A stretch of 64,000 bases of DNA, taken from Vesta saturnalis. Lineage: Eukaryota > Arthropoda > Insecta > Coleoptera > Lampyridae. The notes beneath the pieces are model-generated. The model was not told the DNA's origin, did not search any database, and saw only the letters and a program-made list of their open reading frames with translations. Where the stretch lies: the NCBI GenBank assembly GCA_036346205.1, contig JARFJB010000400.1:2635501-2699500 (forward strand). Direction: 5' to 3'. The translations under genes were made by a program, and so were the position numbers. Shown piece by piece: positions 34,451-45,865 of the stretch; positions within the stretch are counted from its first letter, which is position 1, and each line of letters opens with the position of its first letter.

Positions 34451-37400
34451 TTACGGGGAGTTTTCAAGGTCTTCTTCATCTGAAACCAGCTCTCTAGTCG
34501 TACTTTTACAGTTTTCAATTAGACATTTTCCACAAGCTCTGGTACACTCGAGCCCAAGTTTTTTATAGCTGTTTAGCATTATATTGCATCTTCCAGAGCA
34601 GTTGCACCTGAGCATTTAAGGAAGGTTTTATAGTGCTGGACTAATGTCCATCATCTCTGCAAGAAGTTTTCCATCTTCTAAAAACCATCCCCAATTATCT
34701 GGATCCATGTCATCATTCTTGCCCAACCACAGCATCACTTGTAAGTAAACTCGACGAGAGTAAAACTTTGTAGCTGATGTTGTTGAGGTAATCTTTCGGG
34801 CTTCACAAATTTATTTTCTGCATAGGATGTCATGACGTAGTGAGAACAAAGACTCAGTTTGTCCTCCGTGAAACATTGAAACCATTGCTTTGAATCCTGT
34901 CGTTATCACAATACTTGGATCAGCGTTTGGAGTTCAAAACACTTTGAAACAACTTTGCAAGACGGGGTCGCATCTGATGACATTTCTGAACAGTGACTTA
35001 TTACCACTCCAAAAAATCCTGATGTAATGTCACAACCAGAAAATGTGTTGGCAAACAACAAATCGTAGCATACATTGTCACCTAGAAACTTTTTCAAAAC
35101 TTTAATGTTATATACATTTGTTTTTGCTTTACTCTTGTCTGATCTAAAGTGGAGATCTTTGCAGTCATTTTTAGCGTGGTGTAACAGCAATACGAGCAAG
35201 GTCTGTATCTCCTCCAATAAGGGTTATTGCCTTGGAAGCACACACTTCTACTATTGTTTTCACAATATTAACGCCTATCACCTTCAATGTGAAAAACGTG
35301 AGAGCCTTTCTGACTCAAACTGTCAGCGATGGGGTTGATGACGGCTTGCTTGTTCGTTCTTGTCATTAGAAAGAAAATATTGCATCTTTCCAGAAAATAT
35401 AGTGCCTTCCCTTATATTGACATCGTTTGCAGCATTATTTGTTCAGCGTAAGGTGAAGTTTGAGTAGTCGTTAGCTGTTGAAGTATAAGTACTTCTTTCT
35501 TTCCATTACAAGCGATGTAGAAATGATCTCCCATCAAGTACGTAGTGGTCAGTCTTTGGAATGTATTGAAGTCAATTCAGATGACTTAACATAGTCTCTT
35601 AGACCTTCTTGAAGCTGCGCTTTGTTAGGTTTCCGCATTAAATATTTTTCTTCGAACAAAGACGTGGGTAAGGTGATAGATCATACCTCATAATATCATC
35701 GAGATTTAACTTTTATACCCCGATTGGTTGCAAATATCCTGACTTTATTCTTTCGTTTATAGGAATACTGAAAAATAAATTGTCATTTCTTGAACATTTA
35801 CATTCTCATCAGTGCTTATACCTGCGATGATATTTCGCAAGGTAGTTTCCTCAGAGAATTGAATGTATTCTTCAAGTTTAGCCAAATCCTTCTTGTCCCT
35901 CTCCATACGTGAAGTAGTTGGCTCCTTATGTTATTCACTTGTTGTGTAAGCTGTGTCAGTGTAGTCCTGCATTGCGTAGTTATATGATCAACAAATCGGT
36001 GCAAACATTATCCACACAGCTCTTTGGTGTTGTCAGGCCGCTTCCTCTTCCACCAGTACTTTTCAGCGATCGCATAAGGGTCTGCTCAATTACCAGGTCA
36101 AACCCAAGGCCAGCTCAGTACTGAACACTACGCCGATGGCATGGAATCCATTGTGAAATTTATGATAAACTTCAGGATGTTGAGTGTCTAACAATTTCTT
36201 GTTCTGTAAATACAAATAAGAAGTTTTAAGATAATTTGCGTGACCTGCTGCAGCAAATATGGGTAAGCACTTATACATAACGTGAAGGTGCATGTCCCAC
36301 GATCCTGTCCGATCGGCTTCCAGGAGTTCTCTCATTGTCTCTAACATTTAGTCATAGTTCAACCAAAGTTTGCTCGTACTTTAACTATTGCTTAGTTCAT
36401 TTCTCTTCGAACATCTGGTTTTTTACTGTTTCAACGCATTCTGATTGTACTAAGTTATCCAAATCAACTGTACCAAAATCTATGTATATATTTCTTCAAG
36501 TTCATGCTGAAGGCTATTGAATCCTGGTCCACTTTCCATCACTCTAGCTAGAGTCTGTTTTATAAGGCACTGATTCACAAGTAGACGTCCACGAACCGAT
36601 TTTTGGCCAGATTTTCCACTAAGCATATGTATCATTGTGTTTTCACCGTACATCGTTCCTAAAATATCTGCGATGCCACTTCCATCCATTAAAGTAGCAA
36701 TAGTACCCAATATGTTCATCAGTGTATGAAAACTCCCTAGTAATAGCACAACACTTCGTAACGGACTATCTTCAAGTACTTCATTTATTATTTCAGAAGC
36801 TTTCCAGAACAGTGGCTGGTCAAAAGTTGCGACTGCAAGAATGTTATACTTTGAAGTCAGTTTGCAAAAATAATTTAAAGTAGAAAAAATACATGTCTTG
36901 TCACTAGAATATATGTCGAGTAATGGCAGAAAAACCACGGATGACTGTCCAGGAGGTTAATGTTCCTTGTGTGTTACGTGCATTAACCCTTGCCAATTTG
37001 AAACTGGTTGCCTAAAGCAAAAAGATACATCCCACATAATATCAATATCATGGGATAAATCTGTTAGGGTATGCAGGTGATTGAATTCAAACGTACGACG
37101 TGTACTCTCTGCAAAACGGTAATCTATTATATTCACTTGTTTGATTTATGATATTCATTTCACATATTTTTCTTCTAGCAACTGTCTGGCTGCTATCATA
37201 CCCATGCCGTGAAATGTGCCATTTCCATCTAAGGTCATTATGTTGTGGTCTACGTTGTTTGCTGCAGACAGTACTATTTTATTTGATGCATTTGCACTAC
37301 CTAAAATATCCGGAGCAACAGATGCAGCTGTATTTTCTTGAAATCTCAGAACCTCTGAGTATGAGGAGCAGTAACCTATAGCATAGAGAAGAACCTTGAT

Positions 37401-38371
37401 CGGCAGTGATGGTACATTTTGACAGTTAATTTAATCTGTAATGAGGCTATAGCACTTGTTGGACGCACAGATTCAACAATAGCTTGTTCAATACTTGCTA
37501 TTATGCTAGACCTTTTATTCCCTACAAGATGTTCAAACATCATATGCAGACTGTCAGGAATGTATTCTAAGGCTGACTCTAAATTGATTTCTTCGATGGT
37601 AATTGAAGTTTTAATATCACTCTTAATGCAGTATCTGCAGTATCTATTATTGCTTTTTTATGAGCTTCTTCGTCATATTTATTCATTACATTAACGTAGT
37701 CACGTAATGTTATGATGCGAAAAGTAACAACATCATATAATCTGTCATTCTCTGCAATAAATAAAGAGTCTCTATAGTATTTCAAAAGCTTGGACTTAAG
37801 ATACTGCTTACCATACGGAACCGGCTGAAGGTCCTCCAAATTATCAGATGATCAGACCCGAATCTGTATGGGATTGGAATGTATCGCCCAGTCCGGAAGT
37901 TTACATCATATGAATGATAATATATACAGTTTGCTGCGACAAGTTCTCCAAAGAAATATTCAATACGAACAGATGAAGACCATTCATCACCACGCGCTTT
38001 TCAGTGTGCCAACATCTTGCCTGCAAATGTTTTGGTTGTAACATAACTGTAGTCAGAATAATCAGGACTAGTTTTTCTTGTAATGATTTCCTTTTCACAA
38101 TATAAACAGTCTCGTTTACTATTAAACGGTCCTGACAAAATACGTGCACTTCTTTTCACGGGTAACTTCTGAGAATCGATAATATATTTCTTATGTTTTC
38201 AATCTCCTTCTTGTTAATAGTTCAAGCGGCACGATTTATGCACTGTTGTTCCATCACTTCGCTAATACTAACCCTGCTTATTCCCTCAGCTACTTTAATA
38301 CCAATACTAACTATACCTTCATTACCAAACTCCTTCCGACATAAGGGGTACACTTCTTCATTAGCACTCAT
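34451..38371 (-). pseudogene. large decayed gene of an unclassified, repeated invertebrate protein family
   Basis: About 3.9 kb on the minus strand reads, across frameshifts and stops, as one protein of roughly 1,200-1,300 residues. In order: ATG at 38371 with VYPLCRKEFGNEGIVSIGI; DCLYCEKEIITRK and SGPFNSKRD near 38100; NFRTGRYIP near 37890; VPYGKQYLKSKLLKYYRDS (37820); ALEYIPDSLH-type text (37570); VATFDQPLFWKASEI, LLGSFHTLMNILGTIATLMD and GENTMIHMLSGKSGQKSVRG (36850-36600); RTGSWDMHLHVMYKCLPIFA and HPEVYHKFHNGFHAIG (36330-36150); TDHYVLDGRSFLHRLQW (35550); LLVLLLHHAK, FRSDKSKAKTNVYNIKVLKK and NTFSGCDITSGFFGV (35200-35000); and a cysteine-rich tail LECTRACGKCLIENC before the stop at 34453-34451. 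I recognise this order from multi-copy uncharacterised proteins of invertebrates, with no known function. The DTDLLVLL/SGCDTTS region may be a PIN-like nuclease fold (inference). No introns are needed to read it. Confidence 0.7.
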
Positions 38372-38569
38372 TTTAAATCTCACTAACTTTGAGTAACGTG
38401 AAATCAATTATTTGTTATATATGTTATTTGTTATACTTAAACTGACTTTCTATCAGCTCTTTGAGGAACAATGGAAGTTTCATACATTTGAATTTTGTGT
38501 CAGCTGAAATAAGCACTGTATACACCAGCTACAATAAATAGTAGTAAATAATTGGTTTAGCGTTTGGAG
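38372..38569. other. upstream flank of the large decayed gene
   Basis: No feature is recognised between the gene start and the hairpin cluster. Confidence 0.4.
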
Positions 38570-38596
38570 TATTTTTTTGTAAAGCCATTAAATAAT

Positions 38597-38702
38597 AGTA
38601 TATTAAAGTATAAGTGGATAAAAGGCCTTTAAAACACGCGCGATTTTTCGAAATAGAGTAAGTGTTTTAAAGACCAGTTATCCACGAATACTTTACGCTA
38701 TT
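38597..38702. repeat. long imperfect hairpin
   Basis: TAAAGTATAAGTGGATAA followed by AAGGCCTTTAAAACAC pairs with GTGTTTTAAAGACCAG followed by TTATCCACGAATACTTTA, about 35-40 bp with few mismatches. The loop is about 24 nt (GCGCGATTTTTCGAAATAG). Confidence 0.8.
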
Positions 38703-38866
38703 TTTTTATTGGTGCACCTTGAAATCATAAATACTAGTACGTATTATTACTACAAAAAATGGAAATAATGTAAAATATGTAAATAAAAATTAATATATCT
38801 AACAATACTTACTGTACTTTCTATTTTCATTTATAAAATTAAAAGTGTTAAATTATGTTTAAATAA

Positions 38867-39216
38867 TAGATATTTATGTATTAAGGGCATAATCAGAAGA
38901 TTATGGCTCGAGGGAATGTTATTATTTATATTCCTGAGAGCCATAATCTACAATTATGCCCGTGGTACATACAATGTTTTATTTTATTTTGCACCATGAA
39001 ACTGGAACAAAATATTAAAAAGATTCAGTATTTTCGGCAAGTTTTTAAATGCAAATGCAGTGAAATAAAGTCGACAGTTGGCTAATTTGTTGTTACTAAG
39101 ATACTGTGATATTGCTATTATATATCATGTCATGTGTTTGCTGTCAATCATGCTGCTTAGCATCAATGACATTTCCGTGCTATAAAGACCACATTACACC
39201 CGCATTTGGAGGCGTA
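38867..39216 (+). repeat. 350-bp direct repeat, copy 1
   Basis: Nearly identical to 39222-39592. It contains the hairpin GGGCATAATCAGAAGATTAT pairing with ATAATCTACAATTATGCCC, extended inward by GAGGGAAT/ATTCCTGAG. Its 60-codon open frame (38903-39085) is repeated in copy 2 only because the DNA is duplicated. Confidence 0.92.
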
Positions 39217-39221
39217 TAAAA

Positions 39222-39592
39222 GATATTTATGTATTAAGGGCATAATCAGAAGATTATGGCCCGAGGGAATGTTAAAAGCCCGACGCGAAGCGGAGGGCTT
39301 TTATATTCCTGAGAGCCATAATCTACAATTATGCCCGTGGTACATACAATGTTTTATTTTATTTTGCACCATGAAACTGGAACAAAATATGAAAAAGATT
39401 CAGTATTTTCGGCAAGTTTTTAAATGCAAATGCAGTGAAATAAAGTCGACAATAGGCTAATTTGTTGTTACTAAGATACTGTGATATTGCTATTATACAT
39501 CATGTCATGTGTTTGCTGTCAATCATGCTGCTTAGCATCAATGACATTTCCGTGCTATAAAGACCACATTACGCCCGCATTTGGAGGCGTAT
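39222..39592 (+). repeat. 350-bp direct repeat, copy 2 with an extra inner hairpin
   Basis: Same as copy 1, but the loop of the large hairpin holds a second GC-rich hairpin, AAAAGCCCGACGCGAAGCGG closing with AGGGCTTTT (39273-39302). This leaves a stem within a stem. Confidence 0.92.
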
Positions 39593-39655
39593 AAAGAACA
39601 TTATGGTGGCAAAATAAAATAAAGAACATTATGGTGGCAAAATAAAATAAAGGTT
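39593..39655 (+). repeat. short tandem duplication
   Basis: AAAGAACATTATGGTGGCAA with AATAAAAT is present twice in a row, just after copy 2. Confidence 0.9.
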
Positions 39656-39880
39656 TTGAATTTGTTAGTAGTATTTTATTCGACGTTACAAGGTACTCCT
39701 GTCAGATCAATAATCAAAAAATTGTCATTTACATTTCACATTTCTTGAGTTGTTGATGTTGCCATGGTAACTTTAAAAAACGCGCGGTTTTGAAACTTCG
39801 ATTTAAACACGCTAAGGCGTGCTTTAAATAGGTAAAATGGAGCACCAATAAAAAAAAAGTATTTATTCTATAGCAAATCC

Positions 39881-40291
39881 ATTCTAAAAATTTGAAATCA
39901 TTGTTATATAGATTTTAATATGTGGATATTCCTACTTGTTATTCGAATAACTTCTGGTAAATATATTTTTGCCAACTTTTAGTATGTCACACCTAATACT
40001 GCAAAATACAAACATAAAACGTTTCTAGCAATTTTTCTAACGCTCCCTGTATCTGTTTTTTTTTAGTTTGCTTGGACTAATATACGTATTATACGAGTGT
40101 AGGTTGGAAAGTAAAAAACATTTTTCTGCATTTTTAAAAATTGTCTGGTTATTATAGATGACGATAAATTGAAATCATATCGAAAAACTAAGGCTGACCA
40201 AGATGTCCCCAAACGCAGTATAAATTTGATCAACTATTTTACGTTTTTTTGTTAAGTATAATTATTTTAGTAAGTTGATAGTTTCCAGATC
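39881..40291. other. gene-free stretch
   Basis: Nothing is recognised between the hairpin cluster and the foldback element. Confidence 0.4.
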
Positions 40292-41399
40292 TACAACGTG
40301 CCCAAGATAAGTATGAACAGCACGGGGATCTTGAAAACGGTAAGAGATACGAAGGCGGTTAAATTAGAGAAAAGTTGTATAATTTAGGGCATGTTCACAT
40401 GTAGTTTATTTATTTATTGATCGTTTCCGGGATTTAAAACAAAATGCGATTTTTGGGTTTTCCTTTTTTCGTAATTCCGTCATATATTTTAAAAGATTTT
40501 TAAAAAGCAATGTACTTCTTCTTTGTCAATTTTTGAAATTCTATTAGATGGCATTTTCAAATTTTTTATTCGACGTTTCGTCCCCTACAAACCATCATCA
40601 ACTTTATTTTTTTTATATCGCCGCAACCAACGAAACACCCCGTATTCGATATTATGTTATTTAACCATGTACACATTATGATTTTGAAGCTGAAATATTC
40701 GGATTTTAATTTTTACGTTTTTTATATATCAGTTAATATTAGAAGGCTTTGATAAAATAACACTTGTTTTTTTTTTAACTGTTTAACTTAGTGTTATTGC
40801 GTTGAGATCGTTGTTGTTATTTGGATTGTACGTATTTTAAGTTGTTTTTATTACCATTACTTTGTGGGTTGGTTTTTTTTTGGTTTTAGTTAATAACTAT
40901 AATTAATCAATAATTGTAATATTTAAAAAAATAATTAAGACATCAACATAGATTTAGATTTAATATGTGGATGGGCATTTTGGGCTGAAGAATAATATGA
41001 CCTTTTATTTACCGCAACAATTTAAATGCCGAACGGTACATGAATTCGCTAAGAGTAGAACCGGGGCACCATGCGCCATCTTGGATTTTCTGGGGAAAAC
41101 CCACCTTTCAATTTTTTATACGCCCACGTGGGAGACCGTATTTTCCACCCCAAAGGTTTCTTTTCGGTGGTTATTTTCAACGCTTGATGGGATTTTCATC
41201 TCTAATTAAGGCCTTTTCGTTTTTACTCACTTACTTGAGGGGCGTATTTTGTCACCCTTATTTTATGGCCGCCCACGTGTGAGCTCGTATTTTCCACCCT
41301 TATTTATTTATGATTTCTTTCCAGAGGTCTTTTTCAACCCTTGATGGAATTTTTACCCTAATTACCGCCTCTTTGGCAGTTTAGCCCCTAGAAGGTAGG

Positions 41400-41830
41400 C
41401 AAATGTGTGCCCGTACAATGTTCTAATAAGAGGCCCTAATGCTACCTCATAAGACGGATATAAGAAGTTGTGTTAGGTTTGCGCCCCGGCCCCCTTGGCT
41501 GAAAACAGTATTATAATAAGGGGATCCTAATGCTAACCTGTAAGACAAGTGTAAGAAGTACCATGTAGGACTTCGATCTTGTGTTAGGGTCTGCGCCCCA
41601 TGTCGCGGACCCTTAGCGGGGAAATTTGAAATAAGGGGGCCCTAATGCCGGCTTGTAAGACACGTGTAGGGCTTCGCAACTTGTTCTCGGATCTTCGACC
41701 CTGGCTGGAGATGGTATGGGGACCCTAACCTTATAAGACAAGTGAAGAACTTAGCTCCTATCGTGCCCCCTTGCTGCAATTGTATCAGGGTCTGCGCCCT
41801 GGCCCCTTTGAGTTAAAATTGATTTTAGCG
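41400..41830 (+). repeat. degenerate tandem array of 80-110 bp units in the left arm
   Basis: Four to five units each contain CCCTAATGC, then GTAAGACA(A/C)GTGTA, then a GGGTCTGCGCCC-type block. The same array is present inverted at 44480-44860 and again at 49150-49430. Confidence 0.65.
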
Positions 41831-42573
41831 CCATCTAGTGGCGTATAGACTAATGAACATTTTCTATAATAGAAGTTAATCATGCACACCTCTTTCTTGC
41901 TCTATCTCGTTTCTTTCTCTCCCTCTCTCTCTTTCAGCTCTTTCTCACACACAATAAAATCAATTAATTAATTAATTAACCAATCAATCTCAAGCAAATC
42001 ATGCTCGATCAGATAAATCAGATCAATCTCAATCAATCAACCGAAATCATGTCTTACAGTTTGCGGAAACCAGATTACAGTTCAAAACTGAATACAGTAA
42101 AGCTTAATTAAATATGACGTGAAATAATAAATAATTTCTACCCTAATGGATTGATGCTTTTTATATAAGCAGATTTTATCTTTCTAAACAGGCACCACCT
42201 ATACATTTGGAAAATTATGTCTGATTTATTTGCATGTTCAATTACATACACACAAACTTGTTTCATAGAAACGTGTTCATTAACAGTTATAAAAACCTCA
42301 TTAAAAGGACTGGGAAGTAATAATGACTTATATATAACATAGAGTTAAATTAAATTAACATGTTTTTAAGAATATCAAACTGATATAATGGAAATAAAAG
42401 CCAAAAGGTTTTAATAGTTTTATCATTATAAGTGAATTAACAATAACTACAAGTTTAAAATCCACGAATACGTACGAAATATTTGTAGACCTGACTTTAT
42501 GACGTCATCCTATAAGAGTAATAATGCATTTTAAAAATTTTTATCGACATTTTTGCTAGCAATATCAAGTAAA

Positions 42574-42576
<3 letters not shown>

Positions 42577-42618
<42 letters not shown>
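42577..42618. repeat. (AT)n microsatellite
   Basis: About 21 TA units at the inner end of the left arm. Confidence 0.95.
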
Positions 42619-42621
<3 letters not shown>

Positions 42622-42739
42622 TAGGAAGGTAATCTTGACTGTGTGGAATTCAAATTGATCAAAATTGATCAATTTATATTGAGGGAGCAGTCATCTATTC
42701 ATGTCTAATTAGGCCAGGGTTTAAAAGAAAACTCTTTGA

Positions 42740-42790
42740 TATTTGTCAAGCTTTCGAGATAAATTTTAATCTCTTTTTCAAGACAGCTGG
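42740..42790 (-). ncRNA. hammerhead/Penelope-like stem motif (candidate)
   Basis: The minus strand reads CTTGAAAAAGAGATTAAAAT then TTATCTCGAAAGCTTGAC. GAGAT pairs with ATCTC and is followed by GAAAGCTTG. This order is often seen near Penelope-like element ends. The CUGANGA box is degenerate. Confidence 0.3.
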
Positions 42791-43429
42791 AAACAAGAAC
42801 AATGAGATAAATATTGTTATATAGGAGCATGTCATGCATTAAATAATCTAATAATAAAACTTAAGTGTTGTAGGCTAAGATAGAGGTAACATTATTTCTT
42901 AAATAGAAGGACGTCAATTGATCTTGCTATTACAGCGGGAAAACGCCAATACATAATTTTAAAATAAAAAAAAAATTTTTTTTTTAATATAACAGGGAAA
43001 ACCCCCTAAGATTGTATGACATAAACAGCGGTGTACTATTACATTGAAGTTAAATTGCTATATTATTAGAAATTAAAAATAGAAAGGCTGAATACAATAT
43101 TGACAAATTTGTAACCGTGTGGACGGCAAGATAACCTGTTTACAATTTAGTTTATACTATACACAACAATTTGGAGAAAGGAGATATTAATATACGATAA
43201 AACAGACTAAGTAAAAATTTAACTATAAAGACATAAAACATGTATAGACTGAAATAATTAAACAACATAATTTAACTAACCAAGTGAAAACACGTATAGA
43301 ACCCATAAGACACACTAATATAAAGGTTATTCTTTATCTAATGTAAGAATATAACTATAGATACTACTAAGGTTTTTTATATCCGATTTTTTGTTGACCG
43401 TAGGATTTTGATTTATATGTATCACCTCT

Positions 43430-43520
43430 AAATCTCTAGCGGAACATGCTATTAATGAAAAACATGGGTTCGATTATAGTAACAATATAATTGCTAAATA
43501 CGAGTAGCAGTAATCAGGTT
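43430..43520 (+). pseudogene. possible Penelope GIY-YIG tail fragment
   Basis: The + strand translation AEHAINEKHGFDYSNNIIAK resembles the conserved AEH.I...H.FDFSN.KIL segment at the end of the GIY-YIG domain of Penelope-like elements. It is very short and then meets stops. It lies in the centre of the foldback element, and the adjoining 43500-43710 is shared, inverted, with 50263-50640. Confidence 0.4.
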
Positions 43521-43705
43521 TTGTGTATTGCTTTCTAAATTAGTTAATGATCGGAATGCAATAGCCAGTTTATATCCAACCATTCATACAATATGTTTAG
43601 GGAGACTACACATGTGGATACGTTGTATAAAAAATATTTCAGTTCAACATATGGTTATTATTAGAACAACTGAAAGAAAAAACACTTCTAAAGGTAAACG
43701 TATTA

Positions 43706-43711
<6 letters not shown>

Positions 43712-43794
<83 letters not shown>
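43712..43794. repeat. (AT)n microsatellite
   Basis: About 41 TA units at the inner end of the right arm. Confidence 0.95.
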
Positions 43795-43796
<2 letters not shown>

Positions 43797-45865
43797 ATGA
43801 CGTCATAAAGTCAGGTCTACAAATAGTTCGTCCGAATTCGTGGATTTTAAACTTGTAGTTATTGTTAATTCGCTTATAATAATAAAACCATTAAAACCTT
43901 TTATTTCCATTATATCAATTTGGTATTCTTAAAAACATGTTAATTTAATTTAACTCTATGTTATATATAAGTAATTATTACTTTCCAGTCCTTTTAATGA
44001 GGTTTTTATAACTGTCAATGAACACGTTTCTATGAAACTATTTTGTGTATATGTAATATAAATAAATCAGACATAATTTTCCGAATGTATAGGTAGTGCC
44101 TGTTTAGAAAGAGAAAATCTGCCTATATAAAAAGCATCATTGCATTAGGGTAGAAATTATTTATTATTTCACGTAATATTTAATTGAGACTTTAATGTAT
44201 TCAGTTTTGAACTGTAATCTGGTTTCCGCAAACTGTAAGACATGATTTCGGTTGATTGATTGAGATTGATCTGATTGATCTGATCGAGCATGATTTGTTT
44301 GAGATTGATTGATTAATTAATTAATTGATTTTTTTTGTGTGTGAGAAAGAGCTGAAGGAGGGAGAGAGGGAGAGAGGGAAACGAGATAGAGCAAGAAAGA
44401 GGTGTGCATGATTAACTTCTATTATAGAAAATGTTCATTAGTCTATACCCACTAGATGACGCTAAAATTAATTTTAAACCAAAGGGGCCAGGGCGCAGAC
44501 CCTGATAGAATTGCAGCAAGGGGGCACGGTAGGAGCTAAGCTCTACACTTGTCTTATAAGGTTAGAGTCCCCATACCATCTCCAGCCAGAAGCGAAGGCC
44601 CGAGAACAAGTTGCGAAGCTCTACACGTGTCTTACAAACTGGAATTAGGGCCCCCTTATTTCAAATTTCCCTGCTAAGGGACCGCGACATGGGGCGCAGA
44701 CCCTAACACAAGATGGAAGGCCTACATGGTACTTCTTACACTTGTCTTACACGTTAGCATTAGGATCCCCTTATTATAATACTGTTTTCAGCCAAGGTGG
44801 CCAGGGCGCAGACCTAACACAACTTCTTATATCTGTATTATGAGGTAGCATTAGGGTCTCTTATTAGAACATTGTACGCGCACGCATTTGCCTACCTCCT
44901 AGGGGCTAAACTGACAAAGAGGCGGTAATTATGGTAAAAATTCCATCAAGGGTTGAAAAAGACCTTTGAAAAGAAACCATAAAAAAATAACGTGGGCGGC
45001 CATAAAATAAGGGTGAAAAAATACGCCCCTCAAGTAAGTGAGTAAAAACAAAAAGGCCTTAATTTTGGATGAAAATCCCATCAAGGGTTGAAAAGAAACC
45101 TTAGGGATGGATAATACGGTCTCCCACGTAGGCGTATAAAAAAGTGAAAGGTGGGTTTTCCCCAGAAAATCCAAGATGGCGCATGGTGCCCCGGTTCTAC
45201 TGCTAAGGACTGATTTGGAAAATGCCTCTAGCACTTGTTAACTGCTGGTTTCAACTCAAGAAATGTCCATCTGTCATTGCGGTTTACAGGAAAATGGATT
45301 GGAACTTACAGTGTAGTAGCTTGACCACCCGATGGATTTTTCTTCAGTAAAGCGAGCTTACCTGTGTCCGAAAAATAGTTATTGTAATTATTTAACTGTA
45401 ATGAAATAGTTTTAAAAGATTGGAGTTGTTAAATTTGTACATAAAAAAATATCGTATTAATCCGAATTTTTCTTAAAGATTAGCTTCAAAACCATAATGT
45501 GTTAAATTCGTAATAAAAAATACTATCGAATACAGGGTGTTTAGTTGGTTGCGGCAATATAAAAAATAAATTTGATGATGGTTTCTTTGAAACGAAACGT
45601 CGAATAAAAAATTAGAAATTTAAAAATGAAGAAGTACCTTTGGTTTTAAAAAATCTTTTAAAATAAATGAAGGAATTAAGAAAAAAGAAAAACCCAAAAA
45701 TCGCATTTTATTCTAAATCTCGGAAACGATAAACAATAATGAACTGTTGCAAACTATATGTGAACATACCCTAAATTATACAACTTTTCTATAATTTAAC
45801 CGCCTTCGCATCTCTTCCGTTTTCAAGATCCCCATGCTGTTTATCCTTGTCTTGGGCACGTTGTA

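Larger units (their letters stand above)
38570..39880. mobile_element. hairpin-rich repeat unit with internal duplication (possible foldback element)
   Basis: Four long hairpins sit in 1.3 kb: 38597-38702, one inside each copy of a 350-bp direct repeat (38867 and 39222), and 39797-39830. The outer parts are related in inverted orientation: TTTTTTATTGGTGCACC near 38702-38718 and, inverted, TTTTTATTGGTGCTCC near 39841-39858. CACGCGCG occurs next to the left outer hairpin and CGCGCGG next to the right. No gene is present. The arrangement suggests a non-autonomous element, but its superfamily is unknown to me. Confidence 0.5.
40292..45865. mobile_element. 5.57-kb foldback element with arms of about 2 kb
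   Basis: The outer ends are TACAACGTGCCCAAGATAAG at 40292 and its inverse ending at 45865, so TA is present at both ends. Reading inward, the arms match in inverted orientation from end to (AT)n: CACGGGGATCTTGAAAACGG, then AAGGCGGTTAAATTAGA, CGACGTTTCG, AACACCCCGTATTCGATA, CATGCGCCATCTTGGATTTT and on to the (AT)n tracts at 42577 and 43712. The left arm is about 2.3 kb and the right about 2.1 kb, around a 1.1-kb centre. No transposase is present. The ends are of the mariner type (TA target, CCAAGATAAG), so it is probably a non-autonomous mariner-mobilised foldback, or two elements head to head. Confidence 0.72.

Noticed and set aside
34383..37694. Several + strand open frames (34383, 35075, 37148, 37419)
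   Set aside because: They are antisense shadows of the decayed minus-strand gene, whose conserved text is unambiguous.
38903..39460. Two nearly identical small proteins of 60 and 84 codons
   Set aside because: They are the same frame in a 350-bp DNA duplication and cross hairpin structures; nothing suggests coding selection.
43528..43710. A gene beginning LSKLVNDRNAIASLYPTIH
   Set aside because: The same DNA occurs inverted at 50263-50640 without a conserved frame, so it is repeat sequence and not a protein.
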